This document shows positions 45,537-56,510 of a stretch of DNA of 64,000 nucleotides, one piece after another (the first letter of the stretch is position 1; each line of letters opens with the position of its first letter). The translations under genes and the position numbers were made by a program. The notes below the pieces were generated by a model. The model did not search any database, was not told the DNA's origin, and was given only the letters and a program-made list of their open reading frames with translations. The DNA is from Septoria linicola (Eukaryota > Ascomycota > Dothideomycetes > Mycosphaerellales > Mycosphaerellaceae): contig CP099427.1 of NCBI GenBank assembly GCA_024114885.1, forward strand, positions 1,116,001-1,180,000, in the 5' to 3' direction.

Positions 45537-46815
45537 GTTTAGTTAGAGGCAGTCGGGCCTAGGTTCTGCACTGCTGATGTTGATGTTTGCATGTAGTTTG
45601 TTTGCACAAAGCAAATGAGTTTCCGAGCCGAACAAACCTGGCGCACTTTACTCTTCTATACAAAGAGGAGGCGCACACATGATGCACACATTCAGTGTTG
45701 GCACGCTGCGCATTTCCATGGCAGTGACGTCGTCGCTTCCTCAAGATCGTCATTTATTAGAGATCCGCGGCCTCGGCGCGCCCAATGTGGCGCAGGCGGT
45801 AGACTTTGGCCGTGTCTTGCATGGCAGTTGAGAGGTCGAATGGGAGGAGTATGTTCTCGCTAATCGTGAGGATGGCTGTGTCGTGGCGGTGAGCTCGTCT
45901 TTGTACAGAGCATTGTGGCATCAAGGTTCGATGTAGAGCTGTGAACGCAGCGCCCACCGCAGACTCGATTTCTCCAGGGCCTTGGCACGATCGCCATCGC
46001 AATCTCTCAGACTTTTGAGCGAAAGAGACATTGATCCTTCGCAACCACGCTTTGATGCTGATATCGCGTCGGGCGTGCCACAGGTCAGAGATATCGAATC
46101 TACGTGCCCTTGCCTAGTTCGTCTCGCACGAGAGCCATTGGTCTACCACGGCTAAAACTGGATTCTACGACTAGAGTCCCGCAATAACACTTGCAGTGGG
46201 AACTCAGCAAGCTATGAAGTACAGGAGTCGTATCGCAAGCCATCAAACTTGCAGATGGCGCTGTCCAGTGTTGTTTGGCAGGTCTGCGATGATTGAGCAC
46301 CGGAAAGTCGCATGACTATCACTGGTCTTTTCGCAGAAGCCGAGACGCCTCACATCAACTCAACGGCGCGCGGGCAAGAACACCAATTCTTCGCAGTCGA
46401 ATATGTTTCCATACACAGATACGACGATGCTGCTTGGAAGTCCGCACTCGTAGACTCCTGCAGCTGCAGACGCAGATGTCGCGCTTGTAGCTCGTCCATT
46501 GACGGTCTGAGGCACGTGCTAATCCTGGCACTGCCTGCTGTGCGATCACTATTTCAATACTATCTACGATAAGGCAGAGTCTGCAAGACCAAGAGTCCGC
46601 GTCCGAACATTCTTGAGGCGCATTAGATTTACCCTACCATGCGGCATGCCGGTCTCCGATGTTTCGGTCAGCGAAACTCGGGTACCATTCACCAGTCATT
46701 AGTCATGCAAGCCTATGCAGGATGGTCTCGATATACTGGCCACGGAGTATGTTAGGATACGATACTGCCACTGATCAACCTAAGTTAGGGACCAGCCACA
46801 TAGCTCTTCTGGCGC
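45537..46815. other. Intergenic region
   Basis: About 1.3 kb without a supportable gene; open frames on both strands are short and overlapping. Confidence 0.5.
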
Positions 46816-47511
46816 ATGCCATTCAACACGATGGCGCTGTGCTTACCATTCGCCTTCTCCTACTTCCCGCTCTCTGCTTTCTCGCCAGGCGCATCGATCG
46901 CCTCGAACTCATCTATATCACAGTCTCAGAATCCGCGAAAAGCTGGTCGAACGTGGATAAATGTACCATTCCTGAAGAGACACTCTTTACCAAGCGCGAA
47001 GACGGCACGTAAAGCTCTCAAACCAACGCCATCAGCCTCTACAGAAGCGTCCTCCTTGGCAAGTAAAGGCTCGCGATGTACGGTTCTGCACGTTCTACCA
47101 GTTCTACGGACTATGCTAATTATTTCTTCCAGCAACATGGTAGCGATTTCTGGAGATTTGACAGCACATCATGCAGACCTATCAGCTTGGTTCCCGTGCA
47201 AGAACACAGAATGTACGCATCCACCTCGATCGGTCAATATAGGAATACGCGAGTTTGCGAATCTCGCGATCCCAGAGGACATAGCAAATGTTCTTGGCAA
47301 CTGGCTCTTTGACCCTTTCTTCTGGTCTGCCCTTGTGGTCGGAGTGCTGGCGTCAGTAGCATGGCTGGTGTACAGATTGATGTTGGACATTAAGCGAGAC
47401 AGGCAAATAGCTCGAGTGTGCGTCGAGGTATGCGAGGCTAGCAAGAAAGATTTCAGCCCACAGGCAGGGGTCGCAGGGCTTCTGGAGGTCATCGAAAATG
47501 TCTCTGGTTGA
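46816..47511 (+). CDS. Probable membrane protein, gene model uncertain
   Basis: A 231-codon open frame with a hydrophobic, signal-like start (MALCLPFAFSYFPLSAF). From about 47140 on, the coding quality is better: WFPCKNTECTHPP, NIGIREFANLAIPEDIANVL, then a membrane span (ALVVGVLASVAWLVYRLML) and a charged cytosolic tail. The overlapping plus frame ending near 47012 also reads plausibly (TIPEETLFTKREDG). Good splice signals lie at about 47066-47135 (GTAAAG...TTTCTTCCAG), and a third frame continues after the stop (VDKEIPTELYFMFDKL). The true gene is probably spliced, or broken by frameshifts, within about 46.8-47.6 kb. Confidence 0.4.
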   Translation: MPFNTMALCLPFAFSYFPLSAFSPGASIASNSSISQSQNPRKAGRTWINVPFLKRHSLPSAKTARKALKPTPSASTEASSLASKGSRCTVLHVLPVLRTMLIISSSNMVAISGDLTAHHADLSAWFPCKNTECTHPPRSVNIGIREFANLAIPEDIANVLGNWLFDPFFWSALVVGVLASVAWLVYRLMLDIKRDRQIARVCVEVCEASKKDFSPQAGVAGLLEVIENVSG

Positions 47512-48280
47512 TAAGGAGATTCCGACAGAGCTCTACTTCATGTTCGACAAATTGATTGTCGTGCTGAGCATCACTTGGGTTATCATGTTGACGCACGCGA
47601 GAGGCATGGGTGGTGAGTGTCCATCGCCTGATCTGCGCTTAGCCGATCTTGAGCCTATTCAGACCTCGTGGTCATTCTGCTGATGCAACGCACATACCGA
47701 CTTCGGTTGCCGAGGTCAGCACCAACACCAGAGTAAGACCGGATCGCCATTATGGAATCTCCTCATTAGTATGGCCAAATCAACGAGAACACGCTGTTCC
47801 AGATGACGAAGTTGTTCTCTGCCCATCAACAGGCCGAGAGATATGCCAAATAAACTCGTAAAGAGTCAACTATCTGATGAAAAATGACAAACTGATCATG
47901 AGAACATGTATTAAAGGTAAGGCAGACGGCATATGAAAAGCATGCAACCTGTCATAGGACTCGTGGACGGACGTCGGTAGATCCGCAAAGCCTGATATGC
48001 TTTTGACTACAGCTGTAAGACAGCAATGGACCTTTACGAATGTTGGCTTATGATGCTCCCAGAACTGATAGCCTCTCTTCTTCACGTCACCTGCTCTCTA
48101 TCGCGCCAAGTTCATGATTACATCCATCGCGATGCTCTCTAGCATCTACCCCATCCACCTCACAGCACCACACTCCCCTTCTCACTCTTCAACCTGGACT
48201 TCTCAACATTCATCACAGCCTGTGCTCCCGTCCCCATTCCATCCAATAGGAGTCCTGTTAACACGCTCACAACCGTCCTA
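47512..48280. other. Intergenic region
   Basis: May hold the last exon of the preceding membrane-protein gene (frame open at 47513-47618). Otherwise nothing recognised. Confidence 0.4.
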
Positions 48281-48673
48281 ATGCCACCCCCACCACCACC
48301 GCCCGACCACGCCAAACACGAATCCCAAACTCTCCCTCTCCCAATCACCTATAACAACTCCAGTTCAGACCTACGATCAAGCACCACGTCCACCGCTGCT
48401 CCTCTTCCAACCCAGCCAATCATCACAAAAGAAATCATCACCGATCGAGAAGATTTCGAGAAACGTGGATATCGACCTTCGTCAGTTGCGCATACGATTA
48501 CGACTGTGACGGCGGGTAGGGGAAGTTGTGATGTTGAGGGCGGGATCGCGGGTGCGTCGTTTAAGGATTTGGGGAGGGTGCAGAAGGTGAAGTGGTGGGT
48601 TTTCTTTGTTGGGTTGGTGCTGGTGTGTCTGGTGAGTTTGGGGTTGGGATTGTATTTTGGGTTGAGGCCGTGA
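48281..48673 (+). CDS. Small single-pass membrane protein
   Basis: A 130-residue open frame from an ATG. A Pro run and a Ser/Thr-rich disordered N-terminus lead to a C-terminal membrane span (WWVFFVGLVLVCLVSLGLGLYFGL) with four residues behind it, so tail-anchored or type II topology is possible. It shows the sharp C-rich to G-rich composition change seen in other genes here. No family recognised; the minus strand of the same interval also has open frames with poorer composition. Confidence 0.5.
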   Translation: MPPPPPPPDHAKHESQTLPLPITYNNSSSDLRSSTTSTAAPLPTQPIITKEIITDREDFEKRGYRPSSVAHTITTVTAGRGSCDVEGGIAGASFKDLGRVQKVKWWVFFVGLVLVCLVSLGLGLYFGLRP

Positions 48674-49040
48674 AGGCAAATTTTGGATGGGAGTGGTGGA
48701 TTTTTGATGAGATGCGAGGAGGAGTTGCTCGATGACGCTAGAACGGTCGAGTCCTTGTGGCAGGGAGGATCGATGTTTGCTCTCTGTGGTGGATGTACAA
48801 AAGCTGTCGCCCGTGAGATCACTCACTCGAGTTACCAGCCTCGACCATGGCACTCGTCTGGTTCAACGTACACTTTCCTGACGGCGGTCAACAGCCAGAT
48901 GGAATGTACTCTCCGCAGATGCACCTGAGTACGGTCGTCACCAGTATCAGAAGACAGCTCAGCAGCGACTGGCAGAACACTGATCACTGGCGGCTCATTT
49001 GGCGAGATCATGACCTGTGGCGAGCGAAGGAAGAAGTATC
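48674..49040. other. Ambiguous region
   Basis: A plus-strand frame from a good ATG context at 48847 (MALVWFNVHFPDGGQQ) runs 81 codons to 49092 and could be a small gene. It overlaps the 3' end of the minus-strand frame that ends at 49041. Support is weak. Confidence 0.25.
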
Positions 49041-49697
49041 TCAGCATAGTCTGCAAAATGTGAGGACGCCCTGGAATGCAGACCAATTGTGAACACTACT
49101 GAGCCTTGCCAGCTCGGCATCACCGCAGACATCGACTTGTACCTCGTTGGGCGAAACGGTGTGGATAGAGCATCTCTGTTCTTCTTCTTCGTTCAGTTCG
49201 AGCTCGAAGGTGCTTCGGTGAAACCATTCTCTTCTGCTTTGCCAGTGGGCGCTCGAGTGGAGCAGTGAGAGCGGCTTGTCAGGGTCATGGCAGCTCGTGA
49301 CATTGAGGGAATGAGAATCGAGTACAATGGCTTGAATATTCGGCCGCATCTTACGCTCGACACGGTAGGCCTTGAAGCTCACTATTCTTACTGGATTGTG
49401 CTGATCATTTCCCAATAGTTCTTGACAATGCACGACCAGGAGAAGGGCTTTGTTGTCAAAGGAGGTGTGATGGAGGCGGGTGCCATTGAACTGGAATGAC
49501 AGCCAATCGGCAGCTGCATCGGGTGTGGCTAGTAAATGATAGACATCAGAAGGGGCGCTTCGTTGCTGTATAGTACTCCCAGGCGCGGTGCGATATAGTG
49601 GTCGACTGTATTGCACGACGAGGACTGTCCAATGTTGGGCTGATCTTGCCGCAGTAATTGCAGGACTACCAGGCACTACTGAACATGCTGCATCCAA
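49041..49697 (-). CDS. Uncharacterised protein, 5' end unresolved
   Basis: A 218-codon open frame without an early ATG. From about 49580 down to the stop, codon use is typical of the neighbouring genes and the translation looks real (WLSFQFNGTRLHH, LELNEEEEQRCSIHTVSP). A splice acceptor (ACTATACAG, exon from 49567) suggests that an upstream exon is missing from the model. No domain recognised. Confidence 0.35.
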   Translation of the reverse strand: MDAACSVVPGSPAITAARSAQHWTVLVVQYSRPLYRTAPGSTIQQRSAPSDVYHLLATPDAAADWLSFQFNGTRLHHTSFDNKALLLVVHCQELLGNDQHNPVRIVSFKAYRVERKMRPNIQAIVLDSHSLNVTSCHDPDKPLSLLHSSAHWQSRREWFHRSTFELELNEEEEQRCSIHTVSPNEVQVDVCGDAELARLSSVHNWSAFQGVLTFCRLC

Positions 49698-50071
49698 ATG
49701 CCCTGGAAATTGATGGCGATACCAAAGCTAATTCAAGGAATATCGAGACCAACTCCAGTTTCCGAGTCAAGCGCCTCCGAGGTCAATAGCTGACCTGACC
49801 TGGAGTAACCATGTTCACATTGGATTGCCGGCGAGCGTTTGAATTATGATCATTCACTGCGTGAACTGTGGACAGAGAAAGTCAGAGCAAGTGTGCGACG
49901 TGTCTCAACAGCTCAGCGATCAATGCTGGCATGAGATTGTGAGATAAGGCAAGACGCTACGTCATCACGCGCAACTGACAGTGAATGAAGTGGGAGCTCT
50001 GTTCACATGCCACGATCACAACGACTCTTCCTCTCCTACCTACACCACAACCTCTCCCTCCACCACCCACC
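49698..50071. other. Intergenic region
   Basis: Divergent upstream region between the unresolved minus-strand gene and the J-domain gene. No specific element recognised. Confidence 0.5.
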
Positions 50072-50824
50072 ATGTCTTCCCCTCCCGCGGACTACTACGC
50101 GACCCTCGAACTCTCCAGCAACGCCACCCAACAACAAATTCGCGATGCCTACAAAAAGGCCGCCCTACGCCATCACCCCGATCGCGTGCCCGCCGACTCT
50201 CCAGAACGCCAAACCCGCACCAAGAAATTCCAGCAAATAAACGACGCATACTACACCTTATCTGACCCTACACGTCGCAGAGACTACGACACCACGCGCA
50301 CAAACTTCTACGGCTTCGGCGGCTCAGGACCAAGCAGTAACACACGCCAATCACGACAGAATGCTGCACCGCCGGGAGGTTTCGATTTCGCTGAAGAAGA
50401 GATCCCGCGACCGGAAGCTGGCAGCAGTAGCACAGGAGGTGGAGGAGGTTTCAGCTTCGGCAACATCTTCAACATGTTCGGCGGGCAAGCCAAAACCGAA
50501 GGCGACGCGAACCGTTTTAGCAACGAGCAATTCGGCTCCGTGTTCGAAGAAATGATGCGAGACGAAGGCATGGCAGATGGCGAGAACCGACCGACAGGGA
50601 CGTTCTGGAGTGTGATTGGAGGTGTGAGTGGAGGAGCAATGGGGTTCATAGTGGGGAATTTCCCGGGCGCGGTGGCGGGCGCTGTAGCGGGGAATCGACT
50701 CGGTGCGGTGAGGGATAAGAGGGGGAAGAGTGTGTATAGTGTGTTTAATGAATTGGAGCAGCCCGAGAAGATGCGCTTGTTGAGTGAGTTGGCGCAGAAG
50801 GTGTTTGCGCATGCGATTTCGTGA
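50072..50824 (+). CDS. J-domain (DnaJ/Hsp40) protein, class C
   Basis: A 250-residue single-exon co-chaperone. The J-domain occupies residues ~5-75 with the Hsp70-activating HPD (RHHPDR) and the helix III/IV pattern FQQINDAYYTLSDPTRRRDYD. A Gly/Ser/Phe-rich linker (~85-140) follows. Near residues 185-215 there is a Gly/Ala-rich stretch (GGVSGGAMGFIVGNFPGAVAG) that may insert in or lie on a membrane. A helical C-terminus (FNELEQPEKMRLLSELAQKVF) ends the protein. There is no zinc-finger region. The ATG at 50072 has a CACCATG context. It probably recruits Hsp70 to a membrane surface, but the compartment is not evident. Confidence 0.85.
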   Translation: MSSPPADYYATLELSSNATQQQIRDAYKKAALRHHPDRVPADSPERQTRTKKFQQINDAYYTLSDPTRRRDYDTTRTNFYGFGGSGPSSNTRQSRQNAAPPGGFDFAEEEIPRPEAGSSSTGGGGGFSFGNIFNMFGGQAKTEGDANRFSNEQFGSVFEEMMRDEGMADGENRPTGTFWSVIGGVSGGAMGFIVGNFPGAVAGAVAGNRLGAVRDKRGKSVYSVFNELEQPEKMRLLSELAQKVFAHAIS

Positions 50825-51012
50825 AGAAGTCATAGAGCTATCGACAGAGGGAGGGCTGTTTGACCTGGGCTGGCGTTCTGTTCCGCTTTGAGATGAGTTA
50901 CGGAGATACCACGACAGTTGCATGTACCACTAGTAGAAGCGTGCTGAATTGACGAATGGATTGTTTCGTTCCAACTGGGGTATCTTGGTCTATTTTGTCC
51001 TGTCAGACGTCG

Positions 51013-52066
51013 CTACCTCGCGATCTTCTGCGTATCTTTGTCTATTAGTTCTCGCGCAGCAGCGATCTCAGCTGCACTATACCCATCCCAACCCTTCTCG
51101 CCTGATGTGCTTCTTCGCACAATCTCGGCGAGCTTTGACGTTGCCAATTCGTTCAGCTTCTTAACATTCTCTATGCTTGGTGGTGCCAGATCTCCCGTCG
51201 CCGGGTCTGAAGTCGTAAGTTGGCCCTTCTTGCTCGTCGCCAGAACTTCCAGCAGTCTCGTCGTGCTCTGTTCCGTCCACATTAGCATACCATCCTCTCC
51301 GCCCACAATCGCTTGAACAACATACCACTTTCAATCCATAATACCCCCTCAAATAATCATCACACAGCTCCACACTCCTGCAAAACCTCCTCACCGCCTC
51401 ACTCAACTGCTTCAACTGCTCCCCACTCCCTCCTTGCTGCTGCTGCGCCCCCATAAATGTCACCTCGCCCATCCTCGCATGCAGATTCCACCCATTCGGC
51501 GCCAACAATAAAACCTCCTCCAAGCAAAACTTCGCCTGATCGTACAATCCTTGCTGCACATACATCTCCCCCAATTCACTCCAGCCTTCCGCATCGGTAG
51601 GATTCGTATCGAGTAAATTCGTCAACGCAGCAACCGCTTCTCCCGTCTTGCCCATACTCTTCAGCAGCGCAACTCTCCGTTTCCGTATCGCGAATGCCGT
51701 AGGATCTGCCTTGAGAATCTCCTCATAATGCCCCATTACTGCGTCGAGGTCTGCTTGGGATGTTGCTGTGGCTTCGGCCCAGAGGCCTCGGAGTGCTGCT
51801 ACGCGTTCGTTTGTGAGGCCGAAGCGGGTTGTGAGGGCTTCGAGGCATTGGTCGGCCATTTTGAAGTCGCCGGTGCGGAGGGCCGAGAGGAAGATGTTTT
51901 CGTAGGAGGCCCATTTTTCTTGCGATTCGGAGTTGGAGAAGAGGGAGAGTGGGTAGGGGAGTGTCCAGCTGGATTGCGATTTGAGGAAGGAGGGCGCTGC
52001 GGCGGAGATGGCGAGGGTGGATTGGGGGGTGGAGGAGTGTGGTGGTTGGAGGAAGGCGGTAGACAT
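51013..52066 (-). CDS. emc2: ER membrane protein complex subunit 2
   Basis: Two exons (52066-51326 and 51267-51013) with a 58-nt intron (GTATGT...ACAG, phase 0) give 331 residues. TPR-type helical repeats run from ~65 to 260 (for example YENIFLSALRTGDFKMADQCLEAL, WSELGEMYVQQGLYDQAKFCLEEVLLLAP, YYGLKVSTTRLLEVLATSKK). The last two match the well-conserved EMC2 pattern. EMC2 is the cytosolic scaffold subunit of the EMC insertase for tail-anchored and polytopic membrane proteins. The C-terminus is a long amphipathic helix. It is divergent from ATG5, with 232 bases between the two ATGs. Confidence 0.88.
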
Positions 52067-52298
52067 GGTCGGTGCTGGTGGAGAGTGTGTGTTGTGGTTG
52101 TGGGATGTGGTTGATGCAGCTTGAGAGGTCGAAGCATGTGAACAGTGCCAAGCATGGGCCTATCTAGTTAACTAAGTTAGCTTCCTTCTCAACTATGAAC
52201 CAACACTTCCTATACCCTATACCACGACATGAACATTAAGTCATGATGCTGGCTGCCATTCTTCAAAGCCGTTGCTTTCTGTTGGTCTGTCTACGATA
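52067..52298. promoter_or_regulatory. Divergent EMC2-ATG5 promoter region
   Basis: Only 232 bases separate the two start codons, so the genes share upstream sequence. No TATAAA is obvious; a TATACCCTATACC string lies near 52211-52223. Confidence 0.45.
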
Positions 52299-53267
52299 AT
52301 GCCTGCGTCAGCGAACGCGCTCGCCGCCTTGCAGACCAAGATATGGAGCGGTTCCATCGCCCTCGAGATTCGGCTAGCAGCATCAGACTGCAGAACCTAC
52401 GACGTGTCTGAGCCATATCTTGTGCAGTTCCCTCGACTATCATATCTCGGCTTCCTGCTGCCACGATTACATGCCTTCTTCACGCCGAGTCTTATAACTC
52501 CCGAAGTCTCAGCTCACGATGCCTGGATCTCATTCGAAGGCGTGCCCATGAAATGGCACTACCCGCTGGGCCTGCTATATGACCTCTTCTCCGGAGCTGA
52601 GCCACTAGATCTCGATCCTCCTGGGCTATCAGATCCAGCAGAGTCATCAATACTACCTTCTAACAGTACCGCGGTGGCGACTATCCCTTGGAAGCTAGTC
52701 ATCCACTACTCGGATTTCCCTGACGAGCAACTCATCCAGCTTGATGCAGAAGGTAGGACGATGCAGGACACGTATGTGAATGCTGTCAAAGAGGCAGACT
52801 TTGTCAGAAACGGCACGGCAAGGACAGTCATGTCGATGAGTAAGGACGACTCCGACAATCTGTGGCTTGCTGTACAGAACCATGACAGGCCACTTTTCAA
52901 CACTGTGAACAACAAGATACTCAATCCGCCGGGCCTCACTCTCAGGCATGTACCAATAAAGATCTACTTGCCCACAACTGGCAAGAGCGAGGCGACCGAG
53001 ACGATCGAGGAAGAAACGACGCCAGCGCATCTGAGAGTTGTGCAAGCGCTAGTACCGATTGTGCAAGCTTCGAAACAACCGCAGACACTGGGTACTGCAT
53101 TGAATACGGTACTGCCAACCATCTTTCCCAGCCGCAGGAGTCCGATATATGCCAGACCTGTTCTTCATGGAGCTGCTGTACCTCTAGGAGCAAGACTCGA
53201 TGATCTGGGAAGGGCAGCAGCGTACACTGATGGCTTTTTGCATCTCGCCATTGTGATGCACGGATGA
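52299..53267 (+). CDS. atg5: Autophagy protein 5
   Basis: A 322-residue single-exon protein. It is conjugated to Atg12 and, with Atg16, forms the E3-like complex for Atg8 lipidation at the phagophore. Conserved blocks: the N-terminal KIWSGSIALEI; YLVQFPRLSYLGFLLPRL; ISFEGVPMKWHYPLGLLYDL of the first ubiquitin-like fold; IPWKLVIHY; and NAVKEADFVRNG, whose Lys (about residue 164) is the Atg12 acceptor. Two ubiquitin-like folds flank a helical region, and the C-terminus ends with DGFLHLAIVMHG. The start at 52299 (MPASANAL) is preferred to the upstream non-ATG start. Confidence 0.95.
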   Translation: MPASANALAALQTKIWSGSIALEIRLAASDCRTYDVSEPYLVQFPRLSYLGFLLPRLHAFFTPSLITPEVSAHDAWISFEGVPMKWHYPLGLLYDLFSGAEPLDLDPPGLSDPAESSILPSNSTAVATIPWKLVIHYSDFPDEQLIQLDAEGRTMQDTYVNAVKEADFVRNGTARTVMSMSKDDSDNLWLAVQNHDRPLFNTVNNKILNPPGLTLRHVPIKIYLPTTGKSEATETIEEETTPAHLRVVQALVPIVQASKQPQTLGTALNTVLPTIFPSRRSPIYARPVLHGAAVPLGARLDDLGRAAAYTDGFLHLAIVMHG

Positions 53268-53908
53268 TTGCCAGATGCGTGTTCAAATCTCCCGCGAGAC
53301 ACATGCAGATGACTCTGTTACTACTACGCACACACTCATGCGGAGCAACATTCGGTCAGCATGCTGAGACATACTCTTGCGACTGCAGGATTATTGGAAG
53401 AAGCAGGTGTTGCGGCGTGCGCCATTCCTGGCCAGAGCTAGCACCGCAGAGTATGGCCTGGACGCTGGTCTAATGCATAGAGGTGTGTCCAGCACATCGA
53501 ATGATGCAAGCCCGCCCTCCTAACGACCATTCTCTGGCCCACAGAGAGCTATTCGGCTCGATGAGAGTCCTGCTATACAGTGAGGCCTGGAGTGTGATGC
53601 CCAGTGGGTACCTCCAGGCACCGCACACCACTCTCATATTCATGGTTGTCACATGCTGCCGTCTCCACGTGCGAAATAGATGCTTGTGATGGGCCTCTGA
53701 CGTCGCTCGCATAGCTGTGAAAATAGAGTTCGCTGGCTCTTGCAAGAAACGAACGACAGAACCAATGGTTCACGCAACTCTTGTCGATCGCCTCGGCACC
53801 TCTTGCGAATACCTAATACAAGAAGGCCTTGACGTCCTCCCTGAATGAGAAGCAAACATCAGCTAAACACTCAAGAACCAGACCTTACTTCAACCAAAAT
53901 CGACAGCC
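53268..53908. other. Intergenic region
   Basis: Between ATG5 and the HsbA gene; no feature recognised. Confidence 0.6.
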
Positions 53909-54439
53909 ATGCGCTTCCTCAGCCTCCTCATTCTGGCACCTTTGGCCATCGCCAGCACAATCACCAAGAGAGCTATCGCTGAAGATGTGAACAACGACAT
54001 CACCGGGATCGACACCGCGGTCCGCCGCCTCACAGCAGCAGTCACAGCCTACCAAGGTGGAATCCAACAAGCCTCTCCCATCTTTGCCGCCGCTCTCGCA
54101 GTCCATGAGATCAACAGGAAGGGTTTCGCCGATGCCAACGCTGCACCACGCTTCACTTCTGCACAATCAAAGGTCATTGTCGACAACGTCAATAACAGCG
54201 TTGGTGTGAGCATTCCAGCTGGCGTGGAGGTCATTAAGGCGAAGAAGCCTTTGTTCGACGAGGCTCAGATTTCGAGCCTCGTCAAGGCGACTATTGATTT
54301 GCTGAAGATGGATCACGAAACTTTCAGCTTGGCAGTCGGTGCAAAATTGTCGCTGGATCAGGTCGCGGCGGGAGGTGTTGCAGCTGGAAAGATTGACCTC
54401 TCCCTGCAAGGTGCTTCGTTGTTCTACACTGTCCCATAG
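53909..54439 (+). CDS. Hydrophobic surface-binding protein A (HsbA) family
   Basis: A 176-residue secreted protein with no intron. The signal peptide MRFLSLLILAPLAIAS is followed by a Lys-Arg pair (STITKRAIAED), as in propeptide-bearing HsbA proteins. The body is all-helical with alternating hydrophobic residues (ITGIDTAVRRLTAAVTAYQGG, ISSLVKATIDLLK). HsbA proteins coat hydrophobic surfaces and can recruit lytic enzymes such as cutinase. It has no cysteines. It is convergent with, and 112 bases from, the secreted GMC oxidoreductase gene. Confidence 0.85.
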   Translation: MRFLSLLILAPLAIASTITKRAIAEDVNNDITGIDTAVRRLTAAVTAYQGGIQQASPIFAAALAVHEINRKGFADANAAPRFTSAQSKVIVDNVNNSVGVSIPAGVEVIKAKKPLFDEAQISSLVKATIDLLKMDHETFSLAVGAKLSLDQVAAGGVAAGKIDLSLQGASLFYTVP

Positions 54440-54550
54440 ATCTAGACGGTGCGTAGCAGACTGGGCAGACAGCACCAAAACAGACCCTAAACATCATCTC
54501 AACCCACTTTCCATATTCCACCACTTCTCCAAAAATGCTCTTCGTATCTG

Positions 54551-56510
54551 CTACGCCCTCGCTTTAATCAAATCCGCCGCCTTCTCCCCAATCATATACG
54601 CCGTCGCCTGCAAATGCTGACTCGGAATCATCGGTACAATCGACACATCCACCACCGACAACCTCTCCGTGCCATACACAAACAACTTTTCGTCCACACA
54701 ACCCCCCAGTTCCTCCGGCATCATCGGACAACTCCCCGCCGGATGCGCCAGCGTCGGGCTCAGGCTCTTCTGCTCTAGCAGCGCTTCATATATCTCCTCG
54801 TCAGATGTATACTCCGCTCCAGGAACTATTTCCGAAATAGAGAATTTCTTTTTGAGTGGTGGGTAAGACCATACTTTACGCAAGAAGCGCAGACCGATAG
54901 CCATGATTTTGCGGTCGATGGGGTTGACGAAGGCGTTATAAGAAACATCTGGCGGACCGTTGGGATCGAGAGGATTGAGATGTACAGACCCTCGCGAAAG
55001 GGGTTTTTCGACGCCGACGAGGGCGTAAGTGCCGTCGGAGGGGACCGGGAATTCGCATACTGCGGCGTCGGAGCGGGAGAAGAGGGTGGTTATGAGGGCT
55101 TTTTGGCGGAGGAAGCCGGCGAGGAGGCGCGGGGAGGTGGTGTAGAGGGGTGGGAGGTAAGAATGAGGGGATTGGGAGGTGAGAGGAGAGATTACGGCGC
55201 TGGTGTTGGGGGTCATGGAGGGGAGGGAGATGAATGCGAGGGCGTTGCCGCGGGCGTAGGTGTAAGGGCCGGTTTTGTTGGTTTGGTATTGGGCCCAGGC
55301 GGAGGCGTTGTAGGTGGTATTGGTGGAGAGGGAGTTGAGGGTGGGGAAGGTGGTGGTGGAGGTGTTGAAGATTATGGTGGCGTAGGGGTGGTCTTGGAAG
55401 TTCGAGCCGACGGCGTCGAGCTCGACTTTGACGTTTATGCCTGCTGCTTCAAGGACTGAACGGGGTCCTATGCCGCTGAGTTGGAGGAGCTTTGGGGTTT
55501 GGATGGCGCCGGCGGCGAGGACGACTTCTTTCCTCGCGGTGACTGTGGTGAAGTTCCCGCTTGCGTTGTCGACGATCTGCACGCCAGTGGCTTGGAAAGG
55601 GTGGTGTTTGTTCTCGAAAACAATCTTCTCTGCTGTGGTGCCAGTGAGGATCTTTAGGTTGGCACGGTCGACGATAGGATCAATGTAGGCATATCTTGCG
55701 TGTGCACGTCGTCCAGTTTCCTTGTCCATGGTGTTGGCATACCACGAAGGTCCATATGCCTCGCCATTGTTGCCATCGACAGGAATATGCACTCCTGTAG
55801 CTCTACACTTATGCCGTCGACCAGAAGTCAGTAATGTCTCAACGAGTCTTCTGCCCGAGGGTGTACTCACAGCTTCCCAGTAATCCTTAACGTCATCGTA
55901 CTGCGTATCTGTGATGCTGACTGTCAGAGGTCCATTGCCGTACGCTTCCGGGTCCCAAGTAATGTTGAAGTTCTCTGCTACGGCAGCAGATGGCGGTTGG
56001 AACGTGGTACCCTTCCTGAAGTATGGATATACTCCTTCCCAGCCCCATCCTTTGTTGCCCAAGGACTCCCAGGCATCGTAATCCGCTGCAGAGCCTCGGT
56101 CGTAAACCATGCCATTGATGACTGAGCCTCCACCCAGCACCTTAGCTACCAGAACATTATATGAAGCGTTCCCTAGACCAGGCTCGGGCAGGGATGTGAT
56201 GCCGTCCCATAAAAGGCCAGCACTTGCTGTCAGATCATTTGCTTTGTATGGGATCATGGTTCCATCATTGTCGACAGACTCGCCGCTCTCGATGACCAGC
56301 ACGTTGACTATTGTCTTCTGATCAGTACGGCAAAACAGCTTTGAACCTGCTTGGTGACCGACCGGTTTCATCCTCTGTGAGCCGATGTGCAACCACGAGC
56401 CCTGTCACTCCTCCGCCTACAATCACGTAGTCGTATCCCTGCTGAGTTGGCGCTGCCCACACCGCTGCCAGAGCAGTGCCAAGAACGGTGGCCGTCGCCA
56501 AAGCCAGCAT
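54551..56510 (-). CDS. Secreted GMC oxidoreductase
   Basis: Three exons (56510-56363, 56307-55871, 55807-54551) give 613 residues. Intron 1 (55 nt) has an unusual GTCGGT donor. Intron 2 (63 nt, GTGAGT...CATAAG) is a multiple of three, so an unspliced reading stays open; its removal gives DYWEACRATGVHIP, matching the family. A signal peptide precedes the FAD Rossmann motif VIVGGGVTGLVVAHRL. Other marks are the GMC signatures GGGSVINGMVYDRGS and GAIQTPKLLQLSGIG, and the catalytic His pair in HPAGSCPM and PSQHLQATAY. It probably oxidises an alcohol or sugar outside the cell with FAD; the exact substrate is unknown. Several N-glycosylation sites (NTS, NTT, NAS, NKT) agree with secretion. Confidence 0.9.

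Noticed and set aside
47081..47135. 55-nt intron with a GTACGG donor in the membrane-protein locus
   Set aside because: Joining it to the long open frame gives an immediate stop; the GTAAAG donor 15 bases upstream is the better candidate, but the overall model stays open.
54980..55459. Gly/Glu/Val-rich open frame of 159 codons antisense to the GMC oxidoreductase
   Set aside because: Its odd composition is the complement of a C-rich coding stretch; the minus-strand enzyme is certain.
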